A stretch of DNA of 64,000 nucleotides from Zymoseptoria tritici IPO323 (lineage: Eukaryota; Ascomycota; Dothideomycetes; Mycosphaerellales; Mycosphaerellaceae), in NCBI RefSeq assembly GCF_000219625.1, contig NC_018212.1:930001-994000 (forward strand). The letters are read 5' to 3'. Of the stretch, positions 21,188 through 30,940 are shown piece by piece (the stretch's first letter is position 1; each line of letters opens with the position of its first letter). The notes beneath the pieces were generated by a model, which saw only the letters and a program-made list of their open reading frames with translations, did no database searches and was not told the origin of the DNA. Made by a program: the position numbers and the translations under genes.

Positions 21188-21983
21188 CTAACCGCCACTA
21201 CCATCGGAGGAGAATGAGATCGAAGGGGAAGAATATGATGGACACGAGATGCGGGATGGCTCATCACAGGAACGATCTCGACTTTCGGTAGGTGGATACA
21301 ATGTCAGAGCGTCAACGACGCGAGCAAAGCTTCATTCGCCCTGCCGAGATGGAGGGAGGGCTTAATTTGGGGAGAACAGTACTGATATGCGCGTGGCCTT
21401 CTCGATACAAGGCCACAAGAGGACTGATCGCCTACAGCGATTGAACACGAAGCATCCATGCTGATCGAGCGAAGCGACGACGAAGAGCCAGATGCGTTGA
21501 TTGTACGGTCACCGGGCCATCTTCGGCACGGAGCCAGGAACCAAAAGTGAATTTCTCTCAGCTTTTCTTTCTCTCCTCCATCACCAACTCCATCGATTTG
21601 TCGACCGGTACGCTGTGCGAATGCCTCCCGCCAACGAACCTCATACGAAGGCTGCAGGCGCATGGAGCATTTCCGCATGTGGTGCCAGACTCGAGTCAAC
21701 CATTAATGTCGACATTTCAAATCCCCATTCCCAAACCCGCAAGATCAGTCCTCTCGGCAAAGTCTCCCACTGCGAGCTTGCTGGATGTTTTACGACGAAA
21801 CTCTCGTCTCCTTGCAAGACCAAAATCATCCACGTCGTTTGAGGGGTTCACGAATCATCACTTGTACGATACTCCATAGTTTCAGTGGAACAAATAGATG
21901 TCCGATCACCTCGCAGCTCGAGGCCAAGGACAGCGAGCGCCTGGTACGGTTCAAACACCGATATATACAACATGTCTACAAAC
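21188..21983. other. intergenic
   Basis: About 800 bases between the aminopeptidase start and the thioesterase stop. Open frames on both strands have no signal peptide or domain. It should contain the aminopeptidase promoter and the thioesterase 3' UTR. Confidence 0.4.
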
Positions 21984-23081
21984 TTACAACTTCACCTCAC
22001 CCCCATCCTCCTTCCTCTTCGCCAGATTCCTCTCCGCGCCCACTGCAAAACAGACATGATGGCTCAACGCCACCACATCCCCCTCCTCATCCATTACCAC
22101 AACCTCCAAATCATACCGTCCGTTCTTAATCTGCTTCGTCTGCAACCTCGTAAACAAAAACTTCACCCCACCCTCCGGCAGTGCTTTCTTAACATCCAAA
22201 TTCAACAACAACGTAGGATACCAAAACGGAATCTTCTCCCCATTCACACCGTTCCCGTCCGGAGTGTACTGGTCTACACCCTCGAGGATGAAAGTCTCGC
22301 ATATCTGCGGGAAGAGGTCGACGATGAAGCCGAGCTTCTCGTTTGTCCAGCGTTCGGTCGGGTCCCGGAGGCACATCCATTCGTCGTAGATGTTTTGCGA
22401 GACTTGGCCGTTTCGGGGGAACCAAGAGCGGATCTGGGCGGTGGCTTTGCGGAAGGCGACGTTGGGCCATTCTTTTAATTCGGCCCAGTTGGCGTCGGTG
22501 TTGGATTCGAGGGAGGATATGTTCACTGGGAGGCGTTGTGGGTGCGGCTTCCAGTTGGTAGTGAAGGTGATGCCTTCTTCTTTGGCGAGATTAGAGTTGG
22601 TGATGTATCTGTAAGAAATGAGGTCAGTGTGGTTCTAGAGACTGACTATGAAGAGGCAGCGATGTTGTCTGTCACCCTCATCATCTTCATTCGTGGCAAC
22701 GACTCACCCAACGACTTCCTCCCTCTTCCCTTGAGACAGCGTAACATGAACAACGGAGGTCTGGCGTCCAAGCTTGACATCTTTGACGACGAACTTAGCG
22801 GTTCCAGTTTGAGTTCTTCGCAGAAAGTCGAGGTGCAAGGCAAGCGTATGAGGTTGATTTTGCTTGCGAAGAGTGGTCTCGAAGTGCTTCTTGACGACGG
22901 TCTGACAGGGATGTGTGAGCAATCGCATTCATGAAGGACTGCGGCGTTGACAGCATACCTGGAAGATGGCAGTCACGTAGCCGCCATGAGGTACTGAGCC
23001 AATACACCATGCTTCTTTGAAGTCGGCCGTGTATGTATGCGAATCGGTCTGCTGCACTGCTGTCGCTGCCGCGAATGCCAT
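21984..23081 (-). CDS. thioesterase-like (hot-dog fold) superfamily protein
   Basis: Three minus-strand exons: 23081-22959, 22901-22708 and 22608-21984, giving 313 residues. Both introns are canonical (GTATGC...GTCAG and GTGAGT...ACAG) and the phases join correctly. Near the N-terminus SVPHGGYVTAIF carries the HGGY motif of TesB-like acyl-CoA thioesterases. Further on, PHTLALHLDFLRRTQTG matches the usual central strand-helix segment, and the C-terminal half ends in a second hot-dog-like unit with FWYPTLLLNLDVKKALPEGG. Fungal proteins of this family are usually annotated as acyl-CoA thioesterase-like and many have unknown substrates. I see no peroxisomal targeting signal at the C-terminus (ends GGEVKL), so location is open. 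Confidence 0.85.
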
Positions 23082-24109
23082 GGTGAGAGAGTCGCCTCGC
23101 TTAGGCCGGCGAGATCTTATCTAGCGAACTAGCTTCCGGAGCGTGCTGTATTGTCGTCTATGAAGATTGTTGAACCTATGTATTGTTGGTCTGTGTTCAA
23201 TAAAAAAGTGAGGTCCAAGTGGTCGTGGATGAACCGAGGCTTCCGGCTTTCTTTGCCGGCAGCCAGCTCTTCCTCTACTCAACATCACCACCTTCACGAT
23301 GGGATACACTTTCATCGACCATCATATTCGTTCGACTCGAATTGCATATCCTAATTACAACAAGGTCTTGATCCTCACCGGATGAAATGGAGCATCCCAC
23401 GACAATTGACAGATCAAGCCTCGAACGAGGTTAAGCCGGACATCGCGTCCACTGTGACGACTGTCCAAGAAAGATCCTCCACATTCCGGTCGGACTTTAC
23501 GCCGCAACACCACTCGATTGGGATACCAGAAAGCGGCCGCCAGTGGGTGTTCGAATATTGCGTATTCTCTCGGCGTCGGGCCGCAATCCGATTGAAGAGG
23601 TTTGACCAAGCCTTTCGAAGCGCTTTCGCGTGACCAAGCCGGCTATACACTGCAGACCGCATGGCAGATGCAAGTCGTGCGGACGACACGCTGGCAGTCG
23701 AATTGTACAAGACTCATTCAGGTGCTGCAATGCAAAGTAGAAGTATGGTCGCTCGCATCAGCCATGTCTCATGCTCTCAATGCTGCCCACTTTCGGCACT
23801 GACGGACGCAGTCCATTCGCATGAGGAAATGTGCTTAATTCAGTCGATCAACGCTACACCACTCCAGCGGTTCACTTACCAGTGACCACAATTTAAGCCC
23901 ACAATCGACAAGGAACAGTGCCAGAACAATCGAGTTAGGCAAGCAAGAGAACGAGAATGAGGAAGGCACTTTCATTTCACACAAAAAGCATTGCAAAGCC
24001 ACTCAACACAGAATTGAAATCTATTGTGATCCACCTGAACAGCGAACCACGCTCCAGCTTCCTCCTCCCGCATCCTTCCCCTTCGGAATGTAAGTTCACT
24101 CGATCTGGC
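23082..24109. other. intergenic
   Basis: About 1 kb with no supported gene. Short open frames without hydrophobic leader or domain occur on both strands. It is transitional between the conserved block to the left and the duplicated accessory block to the right. Confidence 0.4.
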
Positions 24110-24354
24110 AGGCTTGCTGTGTCATCACTGATCAACTTGGCAAACCCCGATGTCATCGCTGTTCGAAAGCGTCAGTCAAGAACAAGAGAGGAATTCGACG
24201 TCGGGCAGTCTGACCAATAGCCGGTCACCTCGAGAGGGCTTGCTGTGTGATTACGACGGAATTCCGCAGAGCCCGACGTCATCGCTGTTCCATGGTGTCA
24301 GTCTAAGGCATGAGAGCGAAAGGAGATGTCAGGTCCTGACCATTGGCCGCGATT
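24110..24354 (-). repeat. tandem remnant of the secreted-protein gene 3' end
   Basis: Two similar units of about 120 bp, 24110-24228 and 24237-24354, share gcttgctgtgt, ccga(t/c)gtcatcgctgttc, gtcagtc and the reverse complement of the gene's last codons. A third related copy is at 26735-26850. The left unit therefore looks like the stub of a third, decayed copy of the small secreted-protein gene. Confidence 0.5.
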
Positions 24355-24900
24355 GAAGCAAACCGGCTTGCCCAAAATTTTCTTGTATTCTTTGCAGCAC
24401 CACGCGCCGGGTGGAGTGCATTTTGCCTCGCTTGCGACCAGTGTTCTTGATAGTGTGGTTACCGGTAGACCATGGTCCCTCACCACCACCACCAAGAGAT
24501 TGCGAGGTCCATACCAACTCCACCAGTGGTTAAATACCAGATTACGTAAGAATTTGGGGGCCAAAAGGAGACATTTTGGCAACGGCGACAAGATCGCTTA
24601 CCGGCCTTGGGAGACATCGAAATCCGTACGAGAGTTGGCTCTTTTTCGATACTCCGTACTGCGTATACGTATTCGACTTCGACCTCGCCGTCGCGATCCT
24701 ATTAGCTCGGAGCTCGCTCCTCTTGGTTACCGGTAAGCAACAGATCTCGCACCAACACCAACCAAAAGGCCAAAACGAGTCCACCAAACCAACCGGTAAC
24801 CGCACCAACCAATACCAGTAACCAAATCCACCACACCATCAAGAACACTGCTTGCGACGGCCAAGGTGATGATGGCGGCGATGAGGGTGATGAAGCGCAT
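24298..24900 (-). pseudogene. small secreted CC-type cysteine-rich protein gene, split by a MITE (copy A)
   Basis: The start at 24900 opens a signal peptide (MRFITLIAAIITLAVA), matching the intact copy at 26970. Eight bases after the signal the frame enters a transposon and meets a TAA about 40 codons later. The rest of the reading frame, with cysteines in the order C-x6-CC-x11-C (CTPPGAWCC at its start), resumes beyond the element at 24430 and runs to a stop at 24298. The element plus duplicated bases add 420 bp, a multiple of three, so the frame is kept but closed by internal stops. Whether splicing removes the insert is unknown. It is scored as broken unless RNA shows otherwise. Confidence 0.65.
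24439..24850. mobile_element. hAT-like MITE, 412 bp, inserted in a secreted-protein gene
   Basis: The ends are inverted repeats of about 21 bp that start CAGTGTTCTTGAT(A/G)GTGTGG, differing at one position. The 8 bases cttgcgac flank both sides exactly (24431-24438 and 24851-24858). An 8-bp duplication with CAGTG-type termini is the signature of hAT transposons. There is no transposase frame, so it depends on a partner elsewhere. The interior has runs of CCACC and ACCGGT motifs near both ends but no repeat I can classify further. Confidence 0.85.
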
Positions 24901-26726
24901 GTTGAGGTGTGGATGCTCCGAAGTGGTTTGGCCTGGAGCGGAAGTGTAAGCCGAAGCAGTGGAAGTCGAGAAGCGAACCAGGTGGTAATGAGTACCTTGT
25001 AAAAGCTGACTGCAAAGTCGGAATTCTGATCTGGCAAGCGGGTCGAGTTGTCGTGAACTGTAACGAATATGTAAGCAGAAGAATGCAAGTTGAAACGTGA
25101 GGGCAGTACCTGGTGGAGGCTGACTGCGAGGTCGAGAAAAGCAGGTAGTCGGAGGACTGGAGTGGAGGAAAGAAGAGAGGGGAGGAAGGAGGAATGGACG
25201 AGCTTATCAAGTACACCCTTTTCAGTTCCCTCGATACAGGTGTTGGAGCAACTGCTGAAACAGCAGCGCCAACAGACATCCTCGACCCCTGGCACCTCCC
25301 CTCGTGGACCCCGTGGTGTGAACATGATGAGGTGGTACCACCTGGGATCATCGCTTAACTTCCCCTCTGTCTGTGCCTCCAAATTTTGCCCGGACCCGCG
25401 GCCAGGGCAGAGCATGCAGCGGGTGAACGCGAAGGAGCGGGCACGGATGTGACGAGGCAAGCATTGCCCATCGGGCCATCGCTACTGATCTGACCACCAA
25501 GAAGTGCGCCAGGGGCAAACCCCTGAGTCTCCACATAACGTGACCAGTGCGATGCGTTCTCCCGCTGCAGCGGCTCTATAGTGAACTGCAGCGAGCATCT
25601 TGCATGGCATGGACTTGGAGAGCGACGAAGATGATCCATCGCACGCCTTGGGCTGTGATGAACGTGTGGTGCCGAAATTGGGCGAAGGCGCTTGTCTCAT
25701 TGCGACAGGGGAGCGATGCAGAGGATGACCAGATCATGTTCCGATACGGACATGCGAATGTCTTATGGCCCGTGCAACTAGTGTGTGATACAGCAAGGTA
25801 TGCTTCTCACGGGCCATGCCTCCCACGAGTCCTCGAAACCAGAATTCCGTGCGATCACGGCATGCTACGTACTCTGGCGGTGCGGAGCGACGGCAGACGT
25901 CCGTTTCGTTGAGAATGGAGCTGTCAGCATCATGACACTGTTCGGGTTGCGATCACGCAAGGAGCGGTCTTTTGGCAACGACGACAAGAACGGTTGTTGG
26001 GTTGCACTGCCACGACACCTGTTCAGTCTTGCCGGTGCGAGGAACGAACTCATGTCAAGATCGCTACGGGATGTTCGGTCTTCTCCGTCTCCAACATCGT
26101 GTGCAAGTGTAACTGAACGGTCGGTCCGGATCAGCGAGATGCGTGGGTAGTAGTGTATGCAACGGTGATAACATGATCTGATGGTCGAAAGGTGTCAGAT
26201 GAGACGTCTGCTCACTGCGCACGCCTCATCTGGTCACTTCGCTGCCGAGATCATAGGCGTGGTCGCTCGCGGCACTTGTTGGAGATCTCTTTCCCATGAC
26301 TTCGTGCTATCTGCCTTTCCATCTTGAACGACTCGTTGGTTACCGACAGCACGTTCCGGGTCGATCGAAAGGTTGCGTTACTTTGGAGGACTGTGGTTCG
26401 AAGATCAGGCTGTTGTCTTGTTGTCGACGAGTGATTACATGAGGGTCGTGTTTCAGATGATTGGTTACTAGACATCTGTAAAGGAAAGATCGGGAGCAAA
26501 AAATGGGTTAGCGGACAAATTATATAAAAGAGCAGTGTTGAAACATCTAGCGAACAGCCGGCATCGCAGCTCGTTGAGAAAGCACAGATCCATCTCCCTT
26601 CCCTCCGACAGTACGACAAACGAACGAAGATGAACGACGTCCTCGCCAAGCTTCAGTCGTGCGAGCGTAACCCCGCAGGCATTCTTCCACCTCTGCGGTG
26701 TCGAGACCGCTGCAGAATACCGACTC

Positions 26727-28575
26727 GATGCAGCGGGTTTGCTGTATTGTTAGGCAACTAGCATTGCCCGAGGTCGTTGCTGTTCGATAGTGTCAGTCAA
26801 GGCATACGAGCGAAAGGAGATGTCCGGTCTCACCATATGCCACGGTCCGCACAAAACGTGTGGCCCCTGAAAGTTGCGGATCTCCTACAGCACCTCGTGC
26901 CGGGCGTACAGTCTGCCTGACTCGTGATGGCGAAGCCGACGATGGCGACAATAAGGGTGGTGAAGCGCATGTTGAGGAAGGGTAGGTGCGTCGAACCGGT
27001 TTGGTCTGGGGAGGAAGCGTAAGCCAAAGTAGTGGAGATAGAAGAGAGCATCGTAGTAAGCAGTACCCTGTGAAAGCTGAGTACGACGTCGAGAAGGTTC
27101 TCGCTGAACAGCGAGCGAGTCAAGTTGGCGTAGACTGTCACGGACGTGTAAGCAGGAAAAGTGCAAGTGAAGAGCTGAACATAAGTCGTACCTGGTGAAA
27201 GCTGATCGCGAGGTCGAGAAGACTGGAGTCGAGGAAAGAGAAGAGGAAGGGAAGGAGAAATGAACGAGCTTACATACTCCCTGATAGTCTCCACCTTTGG
27301 CCTTCTCCGCTCCACGAAGCTTATCCCGTCGATACACCGTCGAGATGGCTGGATCCTTGTCCACGAGCGACTGCAGAAATGCGCCCAACTAGGATCAACA
27401 GACTTCTTCGACCGACGCTATTTTGGCACGCAGGTCATGGATCGCTTCCGGAAGTGCACAGATGCGTCCCTCGACATCCCTGAGCCTGCAGATGAGGTCA
27501 AGGCCGCGATATTCATGCGCTCTGCAGATGATGCCGTGCATACAGGAAGGGGTGTCGGAGCTGATCTGAACTTGGAATGGTCATAACGGTAATCACGCCC
27601 GGGTTCAATCGGCCAAATTCTGGCGGAGAGGCATTGTTTGCGCTGAGGTGCCCAATTGACCATGCTGACAATCTAGAGACCCCGGCTTGTGAACACAAGG
27701 TGCGGAAACTGGGCAAGAGTGGAGATTCTATTGCGACCAGGGAGTAACAAAGAGATGGAGGGTGACATGATGAACAGATCATGTTCCGATACGGAAGTGC
27801 GGATGTTGTGTGGCTCGTACCAATAATGGGGTTTGAGTCTTGACACAGCAAGGCGGCACAAGGTGTCAATCATCCCGGGGGCCATCGGTCCACGAAATCA
27901 GCAACCCGTGAGGTTCTCAGCTCACAGGCCTGCCCAGCCTCTCTCCTGCACACAGCAATAGCCACTCGGGGAGCGTCCGTCGAGTGATCGCCTACTCCTG
28001 GGTGTTTCGATCCAGTCTCGGAGACTCGTATCTTCCGATCCCAGCAATGTCGTGAGGACTTCATTTCACCTGCCCTGTAGCACAGGCAATTTTCACCGCA
28101 GAAGTAGTGACAAGGCGGCACGGATACAGGCTTGGTGGACAGAGGCTGTGATCTGGCGGTGCGGAGATGCGCGATTATTGACGGCCGGTTGCCGTTGAGG
28201 TTGGGGGAGCTGTCAGCATCGAAATGATACCATCTGTAGACTGCACACCATCGTGGCTTTCTTCAGGCTGGCGGTGACAATTTGTCGAATCTGCATTGGT
28301 CCGGAGATGTCATATCTTCTCCAGGGGAGGGGGATGACTTCATGTCTCTTTGGGCAGTCTGTGCAGGGCATAGGTCGCAGTCACGTAAAAGGCAGGGTCC
28401 ATCCATCAGCAACGACACGCTCGGTAGGTTGCATTGATCCAGGAGTCCCTGCAATGACACCCAACGAGGCCTGCCAGCGCAGCGCGAGGAGCGAGCTCAT
28501 GGACTTGAGTCGAACGTTTTCCAGAGGATGTTCAGTCTTCTCCAATTCCAGCATCGTGCCCAGCTTTCGACTGGA
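26727..28575. repeat. segmental duplication, copy B
   Basis: Second copy of the segment described at 24237, in the same orientation and immediately downstream. It carries the uninterrupted version of the secreted-protein gene (26830-26970). Its leader also contains internal direct repeats based on ctg(g/t)(t/a)gaaagctga, present in the other copy too. Confidence 0.65.
26830..26970 (-). CDS. small secreted CC-type cysteine-rich protein (copy B)
   Basis: A 46-residue frame with a clear signal peptide (MRFTTLIVAIVGFAITSQA, residues 1-19), then a 27-residue mature peptide with four cysteines, C-x5-CC-x10-C, starting DCTPGTRCC. The DNA around it, including the leader and 3' end, matches the MITE-split copy at 24298-24900. 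The mature lengths and the CTP-G-x-x-CC core are kept, while other positions differ a lot, as is common in effector-like peptides. An open frame extends 115 codons upstream but is not needed and lacks a leader-like start. No family is recognised; it could be a remnant rather than an active gene. Confidence 0.5.
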   Translation of the reverse strand: MRFTTLIVAIVGFAITSQADCTPGTRCCRRSATFRGHTFCADRGIW

Positions 28576-28816
28576 CGTACCGTATGAGACAGCACAGCGA
28601 CGTGAAGTCCCAGGTAGTGCCATGCTAACGGCAAGAACCACCGAGGAATTGCCGAGACTACGGAAGCCGGGAAGAGAGCTTTTGAAAAGCAAGAGACAAG
28701 CTCTTACTTCGTGTCAGCATCATCAAATTACAGTAAATCGTCGACACCATCACCAGTGCGTCGATCATGCATGCCGTGGACATTGGGGGAACTGATCCCG
28801 CGCCGTTCCTGTGTGC

Positions 28817-29194
28817 ACGAGCCAGATGTTGCATGGGCATTTGGAGCCAGCTGGGATTGAAAATAACATGGCCTGATGGTCATGATATGTGATTGAGAAC
28901 TGAGACGACGTCCCATCAGGCTCATGAGCTCTTGTCATGATCTACATCACTTATCTACCGGGATCGCTCACTCCATTTGCAGAGCTTTCCCGCTTCGTAC
29001 GAGCCAGATTGTGCATGGGCATTATATTTGGAGCCAGCTGTGATTTGGGAAACAACATGGCCTGATGGTCATGCCATTCCATGTGATTGAGCAAACGAGA
29101 CAAGTTCCCATCATCAGGCTCATCAGCTCATCTCATGGTTCACATCACTTCATTGCCGGGATCATGGACGTTGTCGCTCACGCCATTCGCAGAG
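28817..29194. repeat. tandem duplication, two units of about 170-195 bp
   Basis: 28817-28984 and 28999-29194 share acgagccagat, gcatgggcat, ggagccagctg, aacatggcctgatggtcat, gtgattgag and caggctcat in the same order, with small insertions. No gene is seen. Confidence 0.7.
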
Positions 29195-29268
29195 GCTTCC
29201 TCATTCGGAACTCCGTCCCTTTGCTGATTGATCAGACGATGCTTCGGGTTCCGTTGCTTGGAAAGCAC

Positions 29269-29838
29269 TAGTCTCAGAAGCACAGACCACTCTCAGCCAG
29301 CGAGCACTAACCTCTTCGAGCGCCTCGCCTGAGAGGGTCTGAGGGCCTAAGCCGGATTTTGGGAGATGCAGCGCAGCACGCGACAGCGCAACAACAACGA
29401 CCTTTTTCAAAAATCCGGCACTGTAACTTTGTAGAGCCGAGTCTTGCGATTCGAACGGCGTATCGCATAGAAAATTTAAGTGTGTTTTGCGTGCCCTAAT
29501 AGAGCTCGCATTTTCCTGTTTTTCGCCTAACAAATTAGAATTCCGAAGAATTTGCGCGAGCTCTATTACAGCTTTCGTTTGGCGTCGGATTTAAATAATT
29601 AATACACCGTTCGAATCGCAAGACTCGGCTCTACAAAGTTATAGTGCCGGATTTTTAATAACTAGTTTCGTTGTTGCGTTCTTGTGTTTAGGGCCGAAAC
29701 GATGCTGCGCTTTATTAAGGTGTAAATTCTATACTAATGCTGCGCTCTATCTCCCAAATTCGGCGTTCGGACCCTCAGACCACGAACAGTAGGCGTCGAA
29801 ACCGCGCTAACTGGGCGTGGACTGAGGAACTGAGACTA
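29269..29838. mobile_element. foldback element with long inverted repeats, Mutator-like (MULE-MITE), 570 bp
   Basis: The ends are TAGTCTCAG...CTGAGACTA and the inverted symmetry continues almost to the centre (for example 29407-29461 pairs with 29610-29664). Exact 9-bp direct repeats ggaaagcac flank it at 29260-29268 and 29839-29847. Long terminal inverted repeats plus 9-bp duplications are typical of Mutator-like elements. It has no coding capacity. The arms have diverged, most near the outer ends, and include TA-rich changes. Confidence 0.8.
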
Positions 29839-30095
29839 GGAAAGCACACAATTCAAATGAGAACACAGGAACTCATGCACTCGATCGATGCTACATCGCT
29901 CCAGTTGTCAGCGTGAGTCACCTGACAACTATCCACGCTGACGACTGCATGGCCATTGGTACTGGCCGTGGAGAATTTCACGTCTTCTGCGTCGCTCGAC
30001 GACAGTACAACACACCATTCTTGAGTCCGCCATGACCAGCACAGTCTTTCCCATCTCTTGCAGAAAGTCCCTCGCCATTCGTTGTGCCTGGCAAA

Positions 30096-30666
30096 TCATG
30101 CCTTGGTCAGATCACGGGCCCGACAATTGAGCCCAAAGACCCATGGGAATGAGAGGCAGTGACACATCGTACCGTTCATGCAGCCTGTGACAGGCTCGAA
30201 AGCATTCCGCAGCACATTATAGATGAGCCAGCGGACGATGACCAGACCCGCCCGAGCTTTCCCACGAGCGGATCCGCGTGTGGGCGGTGGGCATGCGTGA
30301 GCCTTCGTTGCTCGGGCCTTTCCAGCCGGAGTATTGCAACACGCACGCTGCGATGAGGGAGTCGAGGGCGGATTTGATCCAGAATGATCAACGGCACGTC
30401 GTGGCTCTGCGGCGGAGAAGCGGTCGAGGTCGAATTTGGTGGGATTGATTTCGATCTTGATGCTGTGACCGTCTGTCAGCTGCGAGCAACCAAGCGCGAT
30501 GGAAGAGCTTTTCTCCAGATCGAGCGATGCGAAATGCAGAGGTATGTCTCCATCGAGGATCGCGATTCGGAACGAGAACCGGCCATCCGCCAGCACTGTC
30601 AGTCACAGCGATCGCAGAAGCTCCCTCACCGTTCGCGTTCCACAAGAGAGTGAAAGCTGTACACAT
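30096..30666 (-). CDS. possible hypothetical protein, uncertain model
   Basis: A 166-codon minus frame, 30596-30096, begins with GTG rather than ATG and reads LADGRFSFRIAILDGD and SIKIEINPTKFDLDRF, which looks like coding sequence. An ATG at 30666 opens a 12-codon piece ending in G|GTGAGG, and a CAG lies just before 30597. Joining them would need a 35-nt intron, shorter than usual for fungi. No domain is recognised. It may be a gene with a poorly resolved first exon or a decayed gene. Confidence 0.22.
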
Positions 30667-30940
30667 AATCGCGCTGCATTGGTATGCTACCGTGAACGCT
30701 ATTCACTTTCACCCGCGGGTGTGTGATTCCTCTTTACAAAAACATCAACTTTTCCACCCATCATGCCAAAAATCACAAAACAAAAACCCCCAGCAAAACC
30801 AACGCTATGCATTTCGTGTCTCTCTCTTCTTCAAGCCATTTTCATACGGCTGGAACTAACGCCAATAGCGCAGTCGCACATTATGGCTCTCTCCTTTGAA
30901 TCAAGGCACAATCATAGGCGACCCAAAAACGCCCAGTCTC

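Larger units (their letters stand above)
24237..26110. repeat. segmental duplication, copy A
   Basis: Collinear with 26727-28575. Matching anchors: the gene 3' end (24290-24350 with 26782-26822), the gene and its leader, a stretch with ccagatcatgttccgatacgga at 25728-25750 (with 27776-27797), tggcggtgcgga and gagctgtcagcatc near 25875-25932 (with 28155-28220), and ggatgttc(g/a)gtcttctcc at 26069 (with 28527). Many small indels separate the copies, so the duplication is not recent. No other gene is supported inside it. Confidence 0.65.

Noticed and set aside
27260..27586. 108-codon plus-strand frame inside duplication copy B
   Set aside because: The matching place in copy A (25194) shares only the first codons and then diverges by frame-shifting indels, so it is not conserved as protein.
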